Positions 25,701 through 38,625 of a stretch of DNA of 64,000 nt are shown here, piece by piece. Below the pieces are notes generated by a model that was not told where the DNA came from, made no database searches, and saw only the letters and a program-made list of their open reading frames with translations. Origin of the DNA: Apteryx mantelli (Eukaryota > Chordata > Aves > Apterygiformes > Apterygidae); assembly GCF_036417845.1 (NCBI RefSeq), contig NC_089978.1, positions 128,060,183 to 128,124,182 on the forward strand, read 5' to 3'. The translations under genes were made by a program, and so were the position numbers. Positions within the stretch are counted from its first letter, which is position 1, and the number at the start of each line of letters is the position of its first letter.

Positions 25701-28700
25701 CTGTTGGCTCCCCAGCACTAAAAATATTCCTCTAAAAAGCCCATTCCTTTGCCCGTAGCCTCAGCTGGGCTCGCAGGAGCAGTCTCCTGGCATTTTCTGT
25801 ACACGTCACCACGGACCATTATCGAGAGAACCAGGACGGCGACCTGCACACGTTGACCCAGCTCCTCCCCTCCTCCTCCTCCCTCTGACTCAACACGCGC
25901 TGTGCGCTGCAAACAGCATCCTTGTCCAGCACTCGTGTGGTTCCTGTCCATAACAAATTGAGATGGTGGCAATTTTAAACCCCAGATGTTTCTCAGAGTT
26001 ACACAAACCCAGAGGCACACGTACTCCGAGTTTCAAATAACAGCAGGGGGAAATCTCAGCAGAGCACATCCCTGGCCCGTGGCTGTGCTCGGGTGCTGAG
26101 CGCTGTTATACAGGCTGAAAGGTGCAGCAGGCTGAGGTCACAAAAGCCCAAGAAGAACGGGGAGAAAGTACAAAATGACAGGCTGTTCCTTTTCACTTTC
26201 TTTTTCCCCAGGTGGGCCTTGGCAAAGCTGGAATATGTTCCAGTTCTGCCTCCCAAATCAATAGACAAGTTCCCTTCTGTCAGAAAACTAACTGGCAGAA
26301 AGAAGAGGCCTAAATGGCAAAGAATATTGAGAGAAAAAAAAGATGTAGCAAGACAGGTAAATATTACATCCAGTGTTTGCCAATTTATTGTATTTCATTT
26401 TGTCTCCCTGCTTCCCTTTTTGAGACAGAATTGTCATCTGGAAACAAGGAGAAATTTCCTCTTGTTTTGTGGCATTATAGTATATAGGGAAAGTTTAAAA
26501 ACGTATAAGTCTTCTGGAGGTATAAAATTACTTCAGAACAGCCCAGGACACAGTGTGTGTTTCCCTGGCGGTTGTTCTGGGTGGACTCACGATGCTGAGG
26601 AGCTCTTTGAATTTTTAATGCAAGCAGCCGGGTCTTTGTTTCCTTGCAACAGTTTATTCTGACGCTTCAATCAAAGAGACATTAACAAACATACAGTGTT
26701 AAAAGCAGCTGTTCTTGCCTCATACTGGAACCCATCTCCACCACAGTGGCTCTGCTGCTGAAAAGAGGACAGCAATCTCCTCGTGTGGATTCAGTCCTGC
26801 ATAGGCTTCGGCTGCGCTTTTCTTCTGTGGGCCTCCGTTTCTTGCACAGGATGGGCATCAACCTCTTTCCACCTCCCATTTACCCCGGAACACCTTTACT
26901 ATAGAGAGCAGTGACGTGACCTAGGCTTATCTCATCTTAGGAAGCCTAAGAGCTAGCAGGAATGTGGAAAAAATGTTTTCTCTCTATCTCCTCCCTCCTG
27001 TCAACTGCATCAGCAAAAACTTTAATATAAGTTCAGGCATATGGGCAAAAGCAGCAACAGAGGTGTTTTTACTGGTATGGCTGATTATTACTGTCTGAGA
27101 ATATAAGCTACATATGTGCTACTGAGGTTTGCTAGTATAACATTGCCCCTGTAGTAGTACCTTGTTTGGTGGAGGTAAAAAAAAGAGATTTGAAACTGTG
27201 CAACCAGTGGGACAGAAAAGTAGTTAATTAAAAGCTGCAGCACCCTGAGGAGTGAAGAAACTGAGTTACAGGCACCTAAGAAAAGCATTTGACCGCATGT
27301 TGATGACTTCCATGTGCACATGGAGCCTTTCTAAAGGGAGCTTCACAATACTCTATGTATGTGGGTTCTCACCCCGTTTTGCCTAAATTGGGACACCAAG
27401 GCCTCATCAGGCCTTTCTGGCTGACAGGTGCCGACTGTGACAGCAAGCAGCTGACTCAGTTTCAGCCCGGTGGCCTCCTGAAACTCTCAATATGTGCCAG
27501 ATACAAGGAGCTCTCTGTCATGCAGGTATCTCTGAAAACCTAGATTGAGGCCAACACTTCCTGGCATGCAGGGCACTAATCAGTCCACTGAGGCTGAGTC
27601 ACCGTCAGTCCTTACCAGACCAGCTTTGAATCAGGTGAGAGGATCTGGTGTTTATTATCAAAATCCTTAAGCTCTCTATCCCGCCATTTAGCTTTCTGCC
27701 ACTGTTTGAAAGAGCTGCTCATTCAAAATGTTCTGTGCTTGGCTTCTTAATGCCACAGTCCAGAGAGAAGCAAAGCCAGCATCGCTCATGGTGAGGCTGG
27801 GCACTCTGCTCATGACCTTTACCATGCTAACCTCCCTCATCTTGCCTGGCAGCATTCATCGCCTCTTAGGGCAGCTTTGTTGCCAGCTCTGGGAGGTTAA
27901 GACAGACACCTCATGTTTCCTGTAGTTAGGAACTAATAATAGCCAGTTTGGATCCCAGTATGAGAAAAGGAGAGGCTGTTAATACCCTTGCCTCAGTGCC
28001 CCATTACAGAAGAGGAATCCTCAAAATGCAGGTTAGTTTCAGCTGAGCACCCTCCCTCCACCAGCCCAGGCTCTTCTGCAACTTCTCTTTTAGCTCTGCA
28101 CCACAGCTCGGCAAGAAGTACATGGTTCTGTATATTCTTGCTTCCTCCTTCTATGGGTTCCTATTGGAAACACCGCTCTGAGTCAGAGGTAGAGACAGTG
28201 ATTGAAATGAGAGAGAAAACTCAGAAATGCACAGAGGTTTGCCCTTTGTGGCTACCACAGCTCTGGGGAGGAAAACTGTGCCTCACAAAATGCATCAGAT
28301 ATGCAGCAAAATAGTGGCTACAGAAGAACTGTGTGAATTAGAAACTGGCTGGCAAGCAGCAAAAAAGGATAAGAGGAGGTGGCCAGCTTGTCTTGGGTAA
28401 CAAACAGGACTCAGAAGAGCATTGTAGCATGGGTGTTACGTGACCTTCTACCCTCTTGCTATATCTGCTATTTTTGGACATTTGCTGAGAAGAATACCTC
28501 CAAGATCACTCTTCTGGATTGTTGGGTGGTGATAGCTGGTTCTTCCAGCACAAACATAGCTGTGCTTCAGTGAGAAGTTTCCAGAGGGATATTCTTTTAC
28601 ATGCATGTGGATGAGAATTCATTTAAATGTTCTGCATTTGGCAGGTAGGGGCAGGGCACCACAAACTGTAAAACACATGTCCAAATATTCTAGCCCCAGA

Positions 28701-30280
28701 CATGTAAGTCTAGCTGCTGGCAATATGTTCTCATTGTGCATTAAGCAGCACAGATCTGGAAATACTTCCCACAGCCAGATCTCCCCAGCAAGAACCATGT
28801 CTTGGGCAGATTACATTTTTATTGCCTTTGCTGCCTTGCTCAGATGATATCCCAATGGCTAAAGTTAGCTGCCTGAGTAATGGGGCTTTGGATTAATGGA
28901 GCCATTTGCTTCTGCCCAAGTGAACTGGTGTTTAATGGTCTGTACAATTATATGACTTCTGGTTGCAGTCTGATCAGATATCATGAAATATGTGGAGTGG
29001 AGTCTTGCTGATAATGGGGTGGAATGGAGAGTCTTAGGAGGAAGGGTCAGGACCTAGGGTATCACCCAAAGCAGGGAGAATTGGTCAGTAGGTGGCAATC
29101 TTATATGTCAAGGAGGAAAGGCCCATCGGAGTGCTAGCAAAGTCTGTGCTACCGGCCGTGTCGTCAGTGAGCTGTGTAGTGTTGAGGTCTGGATTCCTTG
29201 TGTCTTAGTTCTGATCTCATGGATTTGTTTTTTCTTTGCGCTGTGTTAACCTTGCACCCTTGCCAAGCCCCAGATGTTATGACTTAGTTCCCCTTCCCTC
29301 AATTCCTCTGTGCCCTCTGGTTGCAGTTCGGGTAGATTACGCAGCCTTCTCCTCAGCCGGACAGCAGTACAGGGCTAGAAGCATAGCCTTTCTGTTCACA
29401 GCTAGACGACTGCTATGGAGTGGAAGGCACCAGGCAAATGTAAGTCATTAATTATCATTAACTGAATCCACCATTCAGATCTGTGAGAGGAGGGTATCGC
29501 AGGCCTTACAGAAATGAAAGGTGGCCTCACAGACCTATGCTGGCCTGATTCACCAATGGCAGCATTTTATTCAACACTTCCTTTAAGTTAACACTGCAGC
29601 TTAGGCATCTTTGGTCATATAGTGCTGACTTGAGAAATGCTTTCATTTGGGGCTTTTTATCTTATCAGAAAAAGTGCTGCAAACCATTTCTAGAGCATTT
29701 GACCTCATTTGCAGCCTGCCAAGTGAGAGGGAGACCATGAAGCAGAAGGAGAGTGGTTGGGACTAGGCAGGCAGTATATAGCTATGTAAGTATTTAGGAT
29801 ACATGTTGTCCTAACAACAGCAGCCTTCTCTAAACCAGGATATCCTGTGTTAACATTTTCAGGAATCCTTGGGTATGGCCTGTTACTTGAAAGGCATTTC
29901 ATGCACTTGTGGGGAGGGAGGCAGTGAGAAAAGACCTGATGATGTGCTTTTAATGTGATTTTTAGCATCGATCTGAGTAACTTTTTCATGATGCTAGAGC
30001 CCAAAGCCTTGTCTTATCCACAGGGGGACAGAGAACAGGCAGGAGTGGACCTTGTGTGCCTGTCCTGCATGTGCTCTAGGTAGCCCAGGGTCTTGTGTCC
30101 ATGTGAGCACAGACGAAGTCCTGTAGGAAAGGCCCAGGTGTCAGTACTGACCAACTCTTTCTGGTGGACCCTTCTGGGTGCCCGTTACCTGTAATTGCCA
30201 AATTACACACAGGCCCCACGTCCTGGCCCCCACTGCTGAACCCGCTCTGACCCTGATTTTAGTGAAGCAAAGTGGGGGCT

Positions 30281-30370
30281 GAAATGCTAGGTGACTTGGG
30301 CATGGTTACACGACAGGTTTGTGGCAAGGCAAGCGTTTAAGCCAAAGCCTCCCAGATCCATGTTCTTTCT
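30281..30370 (-). repeat. MIR-type SINE fragment, reverse orientation
   Basis: 'gtgacttgggcatggttaca' then 'cgacaggtttgtggcaaggc' and 'cctcccagatcca' track the reverse complement of the MIR core (aagtgacttgcccaaggtcacacagcaagt...gtggcagagcc...cccaggtctcc). The copy is old and gapped. Confidence 0.5.
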
Positions 30371-33300
30371 CTTGGGTTAGAGCAGTTTTGATTACTTGTT
30401 CAGATCTTAGCCCCATGACAGCATGGCTAATTTGGGCCCATTACAGCTGAAAGGTGAACCACTGAGGCCTAAAATTCATTTCCCTCAGACTGCCGACAGT
30501 CACTGGTGGGAATTTGCCAGCTAAGCACTGGTAGTCTGTGTTTGATTTAAACTGGCAGCCTTCTCGCTAAAGTCAAGGTCAATGGGAATAGCAAAGGGAG
30601 GTGAAGAGGCTATTACAGCACACTGGAGCCACCCAGACAGTCCGCAATGCAGTTTGATTTCCCAGCCCTTTCATCACCCCATTGTCACAATGCATATCCA
30701 TGGATTTAGGTTATAACCCCAGAAGTGTTGCAACAGGTGGCGGCTTGGGACACACGTCGTTTGCAATATTTGTGCAGTTCATCTTGCGAGCCCTCAGGAT
30801 TGTCCCAGGCACTCCAGCAATGTGGGCTGGACTGCTTGGCTGAAGCTCCCAGGTAGCAGGTCATTATCTCCTACCCAGCCGTAACCTGAACTGCCTAAAT
30901 TGTGAGCTCAAAGCCAAAACCTTCCTACCTAGGTGCACCCCTAGCCTGAGCGTCTGGGGCCTTAATCTTGAGACCTTGGGATGCTGCCGCAGTGCAGATG
31001 GTTGGTGCGTGGGAAGGAAATGGCAGGCATCGCTGTTGCACAGGCTCAGTCAGTTGCTCACACCTTTTCTTCTGGGGCGATGAACAGCACTCAGAACCTG
31101 ACCCAGTTTCTGTCCCCTACCGGCTGCACAAGAAAAAAGCTTTGGGATTTCCAAAAGGCACTTGCTCAATAGCTGATACTAGGTGAGCTGCAGGCCAAGG
31201 CAGACGCGTTGACAAAAGTAGTGCCGCCACGTGTGTTGCAAGCGTGAGCAAAGTATCTTGGCATTTTGTGTCATTCATGCTCAGAGAATGTTTTTCTCTT
31301 TCTGAATACAGTCACCTTTTCCAAAAGTGGGGGAAGGGGGGATAGGCATGACTGTAACAATGATATGACAGTTATGAGTGGGAATTGTGTGCTTGCATAA
31401 ATTCAGTTTATTCAAAAATGTTTATGTTACTTTTATGCTTGTAGAAGATCTGTAAGTGGATCACTACCCAGAAAAGGCTAGGAGCCTGTGTTTCAAGAGA
31501 AGGGCTTTGACCTGGTGTTGTGAAGCAAAATACTGTCCTTCTTCCCCAATTAAAGAAATTTTCCCTTCATATCAGACATCTGCTCTACATCTACCCAGAA
31601 GTTCTGAGTAAAGTAACTGTCTTTCACTAAAGACAAACCCTAATCAGCTGCAAGCACAAATGAAGGATAATGTATTTTCCTCCCTGAAGATGAAGAAGAA
31701 AGCCAGTGACAAACACAGCAACTGATAGGCAAAGCCCACTCCTTACTATAAGGCAGATGTCTTCCAGCCTGAAGACCTGGTATCTGGCTCACATTGACAG
31801 AATCAGAAATGAGAGTGGAGGAAGTGCTGGAAAATCTAAGAGGGCTTAGAGCCGCAGATCTGGCTTGGTCCTGGTGTGCATGCTCCTTGGCACCTTAAGT
31901 AAAACACTGGCCATCTCTCTGAAAGCCACCTGCTTTCCACCCACCTACCATGTCAGTTCTCAGAAAAGCTTGCCCCCAAAAGCTTCCCCCCCAAATCAGC
32001 CTATTAAGTCAGGCTTCATTTCTTCTCTTCTCTCTCTGCAGACCTTGTCCCCACTAGAAGGACATTTGTACCCCTACAGGGTCTGCAGCTTTGTCTTCCC
32101 TAGAACTGGGGAAAAGGAACAAGAAGTACAGCAGTAGAACAGGGAAATGAGGAGAAAACGGAGCAGGAGAAAGCGAGAGAAATGGACAGGAAAGATGAGA
32201 TGACTGCATGATCCCGGCCTATGGGATGGGAACATGAAGAAAGAAGGGGACAGAGCTTTCATCTATGCTAGAGAGAGAAGCTCTAACAAAACTAAGTGGA
32301 AGACATGGTAATTTTTTCTGGATTTTTGGAAAGGTCTCCAAGGCTGAAAGATCACTAAACGCTGTTATGAGCAGGGTGTCAAAACAGTGAGAACTTGGAA
32401 AAAGAAAGGCATAGGGATAGGTATGGCTCTACAGAGAGAGATACTCTTCACATTTTGTTCCTTCGGTGGCCCTTTCTTAATTATACTGTGGAATACGTAC
32501 ATTTGCAGCCCACTACAGATTCATGTCAGTGACCTGCCAGAGTGGCTGGCCCCAAACCATGTGAGTAAAGGTGCTATGTGGCTAACACTCAAGAAGGAGC
32601 CATAGCAGCTCCGTGGGTCCCATCCCCACTCCTCATCTGCCTGGCGGCATCCCTGTGTTGCGGCCAGCTCAGCGCAGGAACTGGGAGGACAGCGGTGCTG
32701 GTGTAACTGGTTTGGTTGGCATGCCTTGCTGCTGGTGCAGAAGCGCATGCCAGAAAGCACCGCTTCAGTCCCTGGGGTTGCTCCTGTGGCGTGTCCTCAG
32801 GACACTGTCAACAGGAGCGTCATGATGCCTTGCTCCTTGGAGGACTGTTTGCCTAGGCAGGGCTGGGCTGTGCGGGCAAGTGAGCAAGATGCCTGGAGAG
32901 AAGGGCCCCTTGCTGTTGCGTGGTGGCAAAAAGACTCTGGAGTATTGGAGCAAGTGGAAAAGAGAAGGTGCTGGAGGTGGGACAAGCTGTGGTCCCCCTG
33001 GGTGACTCGCTGAACAGCAGCACAGATCCCATGCGTGTCAGGTGCCTCCGAGTGGCCACGTGGAAGGACAGAGAGGCTTTACAATGGCCTCCAGCCATGT
33101 GTGCACAGGGTCAGTGTGTGGCACTGCCCTAAGCAAAATGGGGTGCTATGGATAGATTTGTAGGGGGGTGGTGCCCTTTTTATAGAAAAATGACTGTCAC
33201 AGCAGGCATTACTTTTCTCTTTTGCTGCCCCAAGCTGCCCTTAAGGGTCATGGAGAAAACCAAGGGAGGAGTCACTTTCTGCAGCATTTTCTCCTTCAGC

Positions 33301-36300
33301 TCCAAAAGGAAAGCTGACGTTGCTGTAAACTGCTCCTGCCTCCAGCAGCAGCCCTGCTTCCCCACTGAGGCATTTTGCAGTGGCTGACAGGGATTTTGCC
33401 TCAGTGCAGAGCAGTTAGGGCAGTGCAGTGGCTACACACGTCATGTAGCGACAGTGCATGGATAGGGCTGAGACAGGGTCTGGCCATGCAGGAAGCCAGT
33501 GGTGTATGGATCTGAGCCCGAACAGGTTTTTCTGTTCCTCTTGCTCTGATCACTGGCATGAAAGCATGAAAAAGGCATTGGGCAAGGACAACTAGCTCTT
33601 TTCTTCTTCCAGTCAAGGTTTCAGCAGGAGATTGATGCTGTGCAGGTCATAACTAAACCAAGGAAGCCTCCTTGGAATAGGCAGAACAGCCAAATCCTAA
33701 GACTTCAGCTGAGATTTGATCTTATTCTTTGAAATTCCCTAGAAAGATTTAACTGAAGACAAACTTAAAATGGTCTAAACTGTATCATGTCTATAGGTCT
33801 TATCCAGGTGGAAGGACAGGGCTGAGCTGGGTTATTTTCTTTCCCTTTTGGAAGTCCTTTTGTCTTGAGGTCCTGATGATGTGGGCAAGAGTAAAAATGT
33901 TCTCCATGAGCCCCACTCCTTTGGCTTGTTGTCCTGCTGCATGTATCCCTGGAAGAGGCTGCCTTCCCACCTTCCCACCTCTCTTACCAAAGCTATTTAT
34001 TTTTTTAACCCCTGTTTTCTGCAGTGCATTCCAGTGGGAGATACGGCCCATAAATGTGTTGTCTTGAATCATCCTGCCCGCAGTGAGCCAGGACCTGTGG
34101 AGAGGAAATCTCTTTGGGCCGGGAATGTGTTAACTGTTTGGCATTGGCTCTCCCATGAAGGACTGGGTGCATTTTCCCACAGAAGTATTGTCTCAGAAGT
34201 GCCATGTTCACTATGCAAACACTCAGGTAAAGAAAATAGTTACAGTAGGGTAAGAGTATAGTTCAGTTATTCTCTCTTTCCTGCCATGCACATTGCTTTA
34301 TCTTGCATTACAACTGAGACTAAATCTTTTGGAAACTCTGTGTCAAGGCTGAATTATTTATAGTCATGTCAGACATTCCTGAGTTTATGGGTGAAATCCA
34401 GGATAGAGTATCCTGGAATGCTGCTGATGACAAGGATGTGTTTTGCCAGTCGGAGAGTGGACGAAGATGTGATGTAGGCAAAGATGGTTTTTGCCAATCA
34501 GAGACGCTTTTTGTTGTTTTCGTAACAAAATCAAACAATATGCCATATTTTATGATTCCTTTAATAATCATATATATAATAATATGTGATATTACTATTT
34601 TGTCAGCAGACTGCAACACCAGATAAAAGCTGTAGGAATATGTTTGTAAGTTTGGCTGGAGGAGGTCACAGTCTGTTCTCAGACTGTGTTTGTTCTCTTC
34701 ACCAAAATAAAATATTATTTAATGGAATGCTAGAGACACTACACTGCAGCTGAAATATGACCCATTAGAAATGCCTGAGATGCCATAATGAAAAAACTCA
34801 AGAAATTTTAAATTATTTCTCCCAAATAAAATAGGTTTTTTTTAATCATATTGGTGAGTCAGTTATGAATACAGATCTTGCTTTGTAGCTGCTTATTTTC
34901 TTCATACATTACTTGCCCTTTTTTAAAAAGATAGCACAGACCTTATACAATAAATTATACATGTGCATATAAAATATATAATATTACCTTGTTACCCTGC
35001 TTGTCCTTTGTGTCATTTTCTATGTAAGAATCCTCCAGCACTTGGAGTGCTCATCCTCGTATTCAAAAGCTGCTTGGCTTTAGTGGCTGCTCTCTCCTTT
35101 TCTCAAAATACTTAAGAACTCCACATCTCTAAATTTTTTAATCTCATTTTTCTCTGTACTCTGAAGACTAAGTTCTCAGATGGATATTGACCAGCACACT
35201 CCCCCTGCCCACCACTAGAGAAAATTGTGATAGATCGTGTCTTTGGTTTAGAAAAAGTCTCAGTTAGGGCATTTGTGAATTCTTCCTCCCTGCTTTGGTG
35301 AAGAATTCTCAGCACATTGCCCACATGAATGGGCTGGAAAGTTGGCAGAAGAGTAGTTAAATCATAGATCAGCCAGACCCAAAAGGGTGGTTCAGGTGGA
35401 GTCTCCAACAGCAAGAAGTGATAGCCTTTCGTCCGTTCTAGTCATGTCATAGCAGAATATGCTTACTCTGTCATTCCCTTTCAAAAGACTGAAAAACTAG
35501 ATCCTTTGATTGGCTCTACATTTAGGCAAAAACAGTTTTGATTCTTGTACTATAGAAGTGCACACCTTCCACCCTTGAACTAAGGAGGAAGGGAGAACAA
35601 ACATTTAAGCAAATCTGCCTTATAATAGTGTAATATTTTACATGTCTGTTTAACAGACAACTAAAGCAGTGAGGGAAAGCTCTTTGATCTGGGTCTTGGT
35701 TTGGATTCATATAACGTTTTTCACTATGGGAAGAAGTGCAAGCATCCCTGACAAGGCACCGCTGGGGAACCCAAGCACTTTGAGTTAGTTTGCACTCTGA
35801 AGGCTGCTCCACTTCTCCATTGTCTTGCTGAGTTTGCAGATTTGATTGTAATGTTATCGTGATTTTAGTTCATGGTTATAAATGTGTTTTCTGGTAATGT
35901 TCACACAGATGTAGGCAATTTTCAAACAGAAATATCACCATTGACACCATTGACATCCTCGAGACCCTGAGGTCTGAGGACAGCCCACTGAATGGAGAGG
36001 TTAAATGAAGGATTGGAGAATTGGAGTTACCACCCAATAGATGAGACCAAAATAAAGACCCTCATCTCTTACCATGGAGGCATCTGGAATTCAGGTTAGA
36101 CGTGAAAGAGGTGTGTCTTGGACCTGAGTATATTAGCAAATCTATAAAGAAACCATTAGAGCTGTACTGACCTGCACCACTTAAGGAGTTGGTTCATCTT
36201 TTTACAAAGATAAAGACAAAAGGAGGCTAGACCAACTTGTTATTCATGTAACGATCTTCTCCCTTCAGGAATGTCCCTGAATATGAAAATTCCCTCAATG

Positions 36301-36731
36301 ATGTTCTGCTTTCAACTGCATCAGTGCAAGGCTCTCTGAAACTGATTTGATTTCTTTCAAAATAATCCACAAAAGATGTTGGCTCTTTGCTGCTAAATGC
36401 AGATGACATTCAATCTTTATTTCTTTTGAAGTGTCATTGATAGCTTTAGCAACTTATTAAGAAAAATCAGAGAGAACCAAATTTGGCCTTCTTGTAACCC
36501 ATAGCAATAGAGCCATATGAGTTCTTATATGGAAGTGAATACTTTTCTCTGAGTTTGTTTTTCCCTTAGTGACCTGCTAAAGTGTAGTGGTGATATTGAT
36601 AATGTGCATATGGATTAATCTGCACTGGAAATTTTTGCTGGCTTGCCTGGCTATATTAGGAGAACAGGGGACAAAAATATACATCTAACTCATATCACTG
36701 CTTGCCCTAGCATAATTTCAATTATGCTTGC

Positions 36732-36746
36732 AAAAAAAAAAAAAAA
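36732..36746 (+). repeat. Poly-A tract, A15
   Basis: Fifteen consecutive A, no retroposon body recognised. Confidence 0.9.
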
Positions 36747-37174
36747 GAAACCTCTTACTTGTACAGCTCAGCCTATTTAGGAAACTGAGAAAATAGCTCC
36801 TTTGCTGGTATGAATGGCATCTCATTACTGGAATATTTTTGTTATGGCTCTAGCAATATATATATGCCGGAAAACCCCTTTCGGTGTCAACACACCCTAA
36901 AGGAACTGGGTGTCCAGCTCCCTGAGAAGGTCATCTCAGTAGCTAATCCTCTTAGGCACATTTGAAATCACTGTTGTCTAAAGACTAAGTTTTCTCTTTT
37001 GGTGCATTGATTCAACAAGTTTTTCCCCGTTGAGAGATCTCTATGAACAATATGGCATTGTCTTCCCTCCTCTTCCCTACATCCCAAATCCAAGATAATC
37101 TACCTGTCTGTCACCCAGCATCCTGCATTGGTGCTCATGCAGATACCCCAAGCAGCAAAGCCTGGGAAGTCATC

Positions 37175-37218
37175 CTGGGCTGGGCTGGGCTGGGCTGGGC
37201 TGGGCTGGGCTGGGCTGG
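37175..37218 (+). repeat. (CTGGG)n pentanucleotide repeat, about nine units
   Basis: Nearly nine perfect head-to-tail CTGGG units. Regularly spaced GGG runs on the plus strand make a G-quadruplex possible. The repeat explains the 'GWAGLGWAGLGWAG' peptide in an overlapping open frame, which is therefore not evidence of a gene. Confidence 0.95.
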
Positions 37219-37679
37219 AGAGAAAGTGCCACTAGCTCCCAGAAGGGCAGGACTAGGTTTGTCAACAGCAGACAACAAAGCCTGTGTTTTTAACTGGCAA
37301 ATAGAGGGATATTTCCCTTTAGTGAATAGACCTGCCCTGTTAATGCAAATGAAGTGGAAGATTTGCAGTGTTGCACCAGTGGGTGTAGATTTCACTTGTT
37401 TTAAGATACACAGATCCTAAGCCTATTTTTTTCCCCCTCTTTCTTTTCTGCCTCTGGAGCTAATGCATTTAACTCTCAAAAAGGAGACAGCTGGTTGTTA
37501 GCTTTGGCTTGTCTTGATGTTCATTTTCTTTTTAAGTGAGCTTGCATATTATTCTAGCTTAATTAGATCTTTCTGCAGATAAAATCCTTGGAAGGGGTCC
37601 ACCCCCTACCCCCCATTCTGCTAGCTTCCTTGCTTTATTCCTTTCACATGTCCCTTCCCCAACGGATATATCTGAATGT

Positions 37680-37860
37680 TACGTGGCTTTAATTAAAGTA
37701 TCTCAATTGCATATTCGTCTTTGCAAAGCTTGCCAGTGTGTACGGTCAACTAAGGTTGATTGACAGCACACAAAGAGAACAATGGAGGAGCCTTAATAAG
37801 GCTTGGCTAAACAATGCAATCAGCGGAGAGCATGCAAAGGGGAAGAGCTTCAGCCGAGGT
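37680..37860. promoter_or_regulatory. Candidate enhancer-like segment
   Basis: Within 180 bp lie a TTAATTAA-type homeobox core (37690s), an 'attgcatatt' POU-like motif (about 37706), a full PBX-MEIS decamer TGATTGACAG (37757-37766) and a SOX-type AACAATGG (37778-37785), plus a second 'aacaatg' near 37811. There are no repeats and no long open frame. Such clusters occur in deeply conserved developmental enhancers, but function and conservation are inferred, not shown. Confidence 0.3.
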
Positions 37861-38504
37861 CTTCAGGAAAATCTGCCGCTGGTGACTTTATTTCCTTAAT
37901 CAACGATAGGAAACAGTTCGGCCCTGTGCAGCTGGTGATAAAGTAGGTCCCCCGAGACCCACCACAAAATGAAATAACCACATGGCTTGGGGTTGAACAG
38001 GCTGTTCTGTAACACACAGTTGTACCATTATTCAGGGAAGTTGTGATAAATTGTCCTTCTTCCCAGCAATGGAGTGGAGCTGGTAGACTTGAGAGCTGGA
38101 CTCTGCAGCTGTGCCAGGGCAAGGTGGTTGTGATCCTGACACAGAGATGCTTATGTATGGGCAGTGGAGAATCCCCTCCTTCCCACTGAGGTCACAGCTG
38201 CCAGAGACCAGAGACGCCACAGGTCAGCCGTTGGTCCTGCTAGCCTCCTAAGGCAGGACTGGAAGAGACCCAGTCTGGATTTCCCTCAACTCATCCCGGA
38301 GGTGTTTGGCAGGCAGGGGCAGATCCACATGCTGCTGCCCGCTCTGCATGTCGGGGGAGTAGCTTGTCCCAGCTCTGCCTGTTGGGCCCCTTCTACAGGG
38401 CTTGCCTGCCTCTGACTGCTGAGGGCTTGGGTGCTGCTGGCCATGAGTCCCTCACTGCTTTCCTTGCACCTTTGTGGTCTCCTGGCATTCCCCAGGGATT
38501 ACAA

Positions 38505-38625
38505 ACTGCTCTTATCCCTGCTTCACAAAATGGAGGTGCAGAGATGTTGTTGCCTATTTAATTTCCTAAGCAATGATGAGAAATTCAGAAGCAAAACCAG
38601 GAATGAAACTTGGCTCTCTAGCTGG
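38505..38625 (-). repeat. MIR-type SINE fragment, reverse orientation
   Basis: 'ctcttatccctgcttcacaa' with 'aatggaggtgcagagatg' and later 'aaaaccaggaatgaaacttg' follow the reverse MIR order (ttatccccattttacagatgaggaaactgaggcacagagagg...gccaggaatagaacccagg). The copy has diverged but remains collinear. Confidence 0.5.

Larger units (their letters stand above)
25701..37174. other. Intergenic DNA, no gene recognised
   Basis: No recognisable gene. The longest plus frame (26093-26662, 189 codons) is discussed as a possible exon in the findings. AT-rich sequence with short (TA)n runs lies around 34560-34590 and 34960-34985. An internally repeated frame occurs at 34.37-34.63 kb. The frames around 32.5-33.1 kb overlap each other on both strands in locally GC-richer sequence, and none looks coding. 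Confidence 0.5.

Noticed and set aside
37043..37420. 125-codon plus frame with a repeated GWAGL motif
   Set aside because: The repeat is a translation of the CTGGG microsatellite, and nothing else in the frame looks coding.
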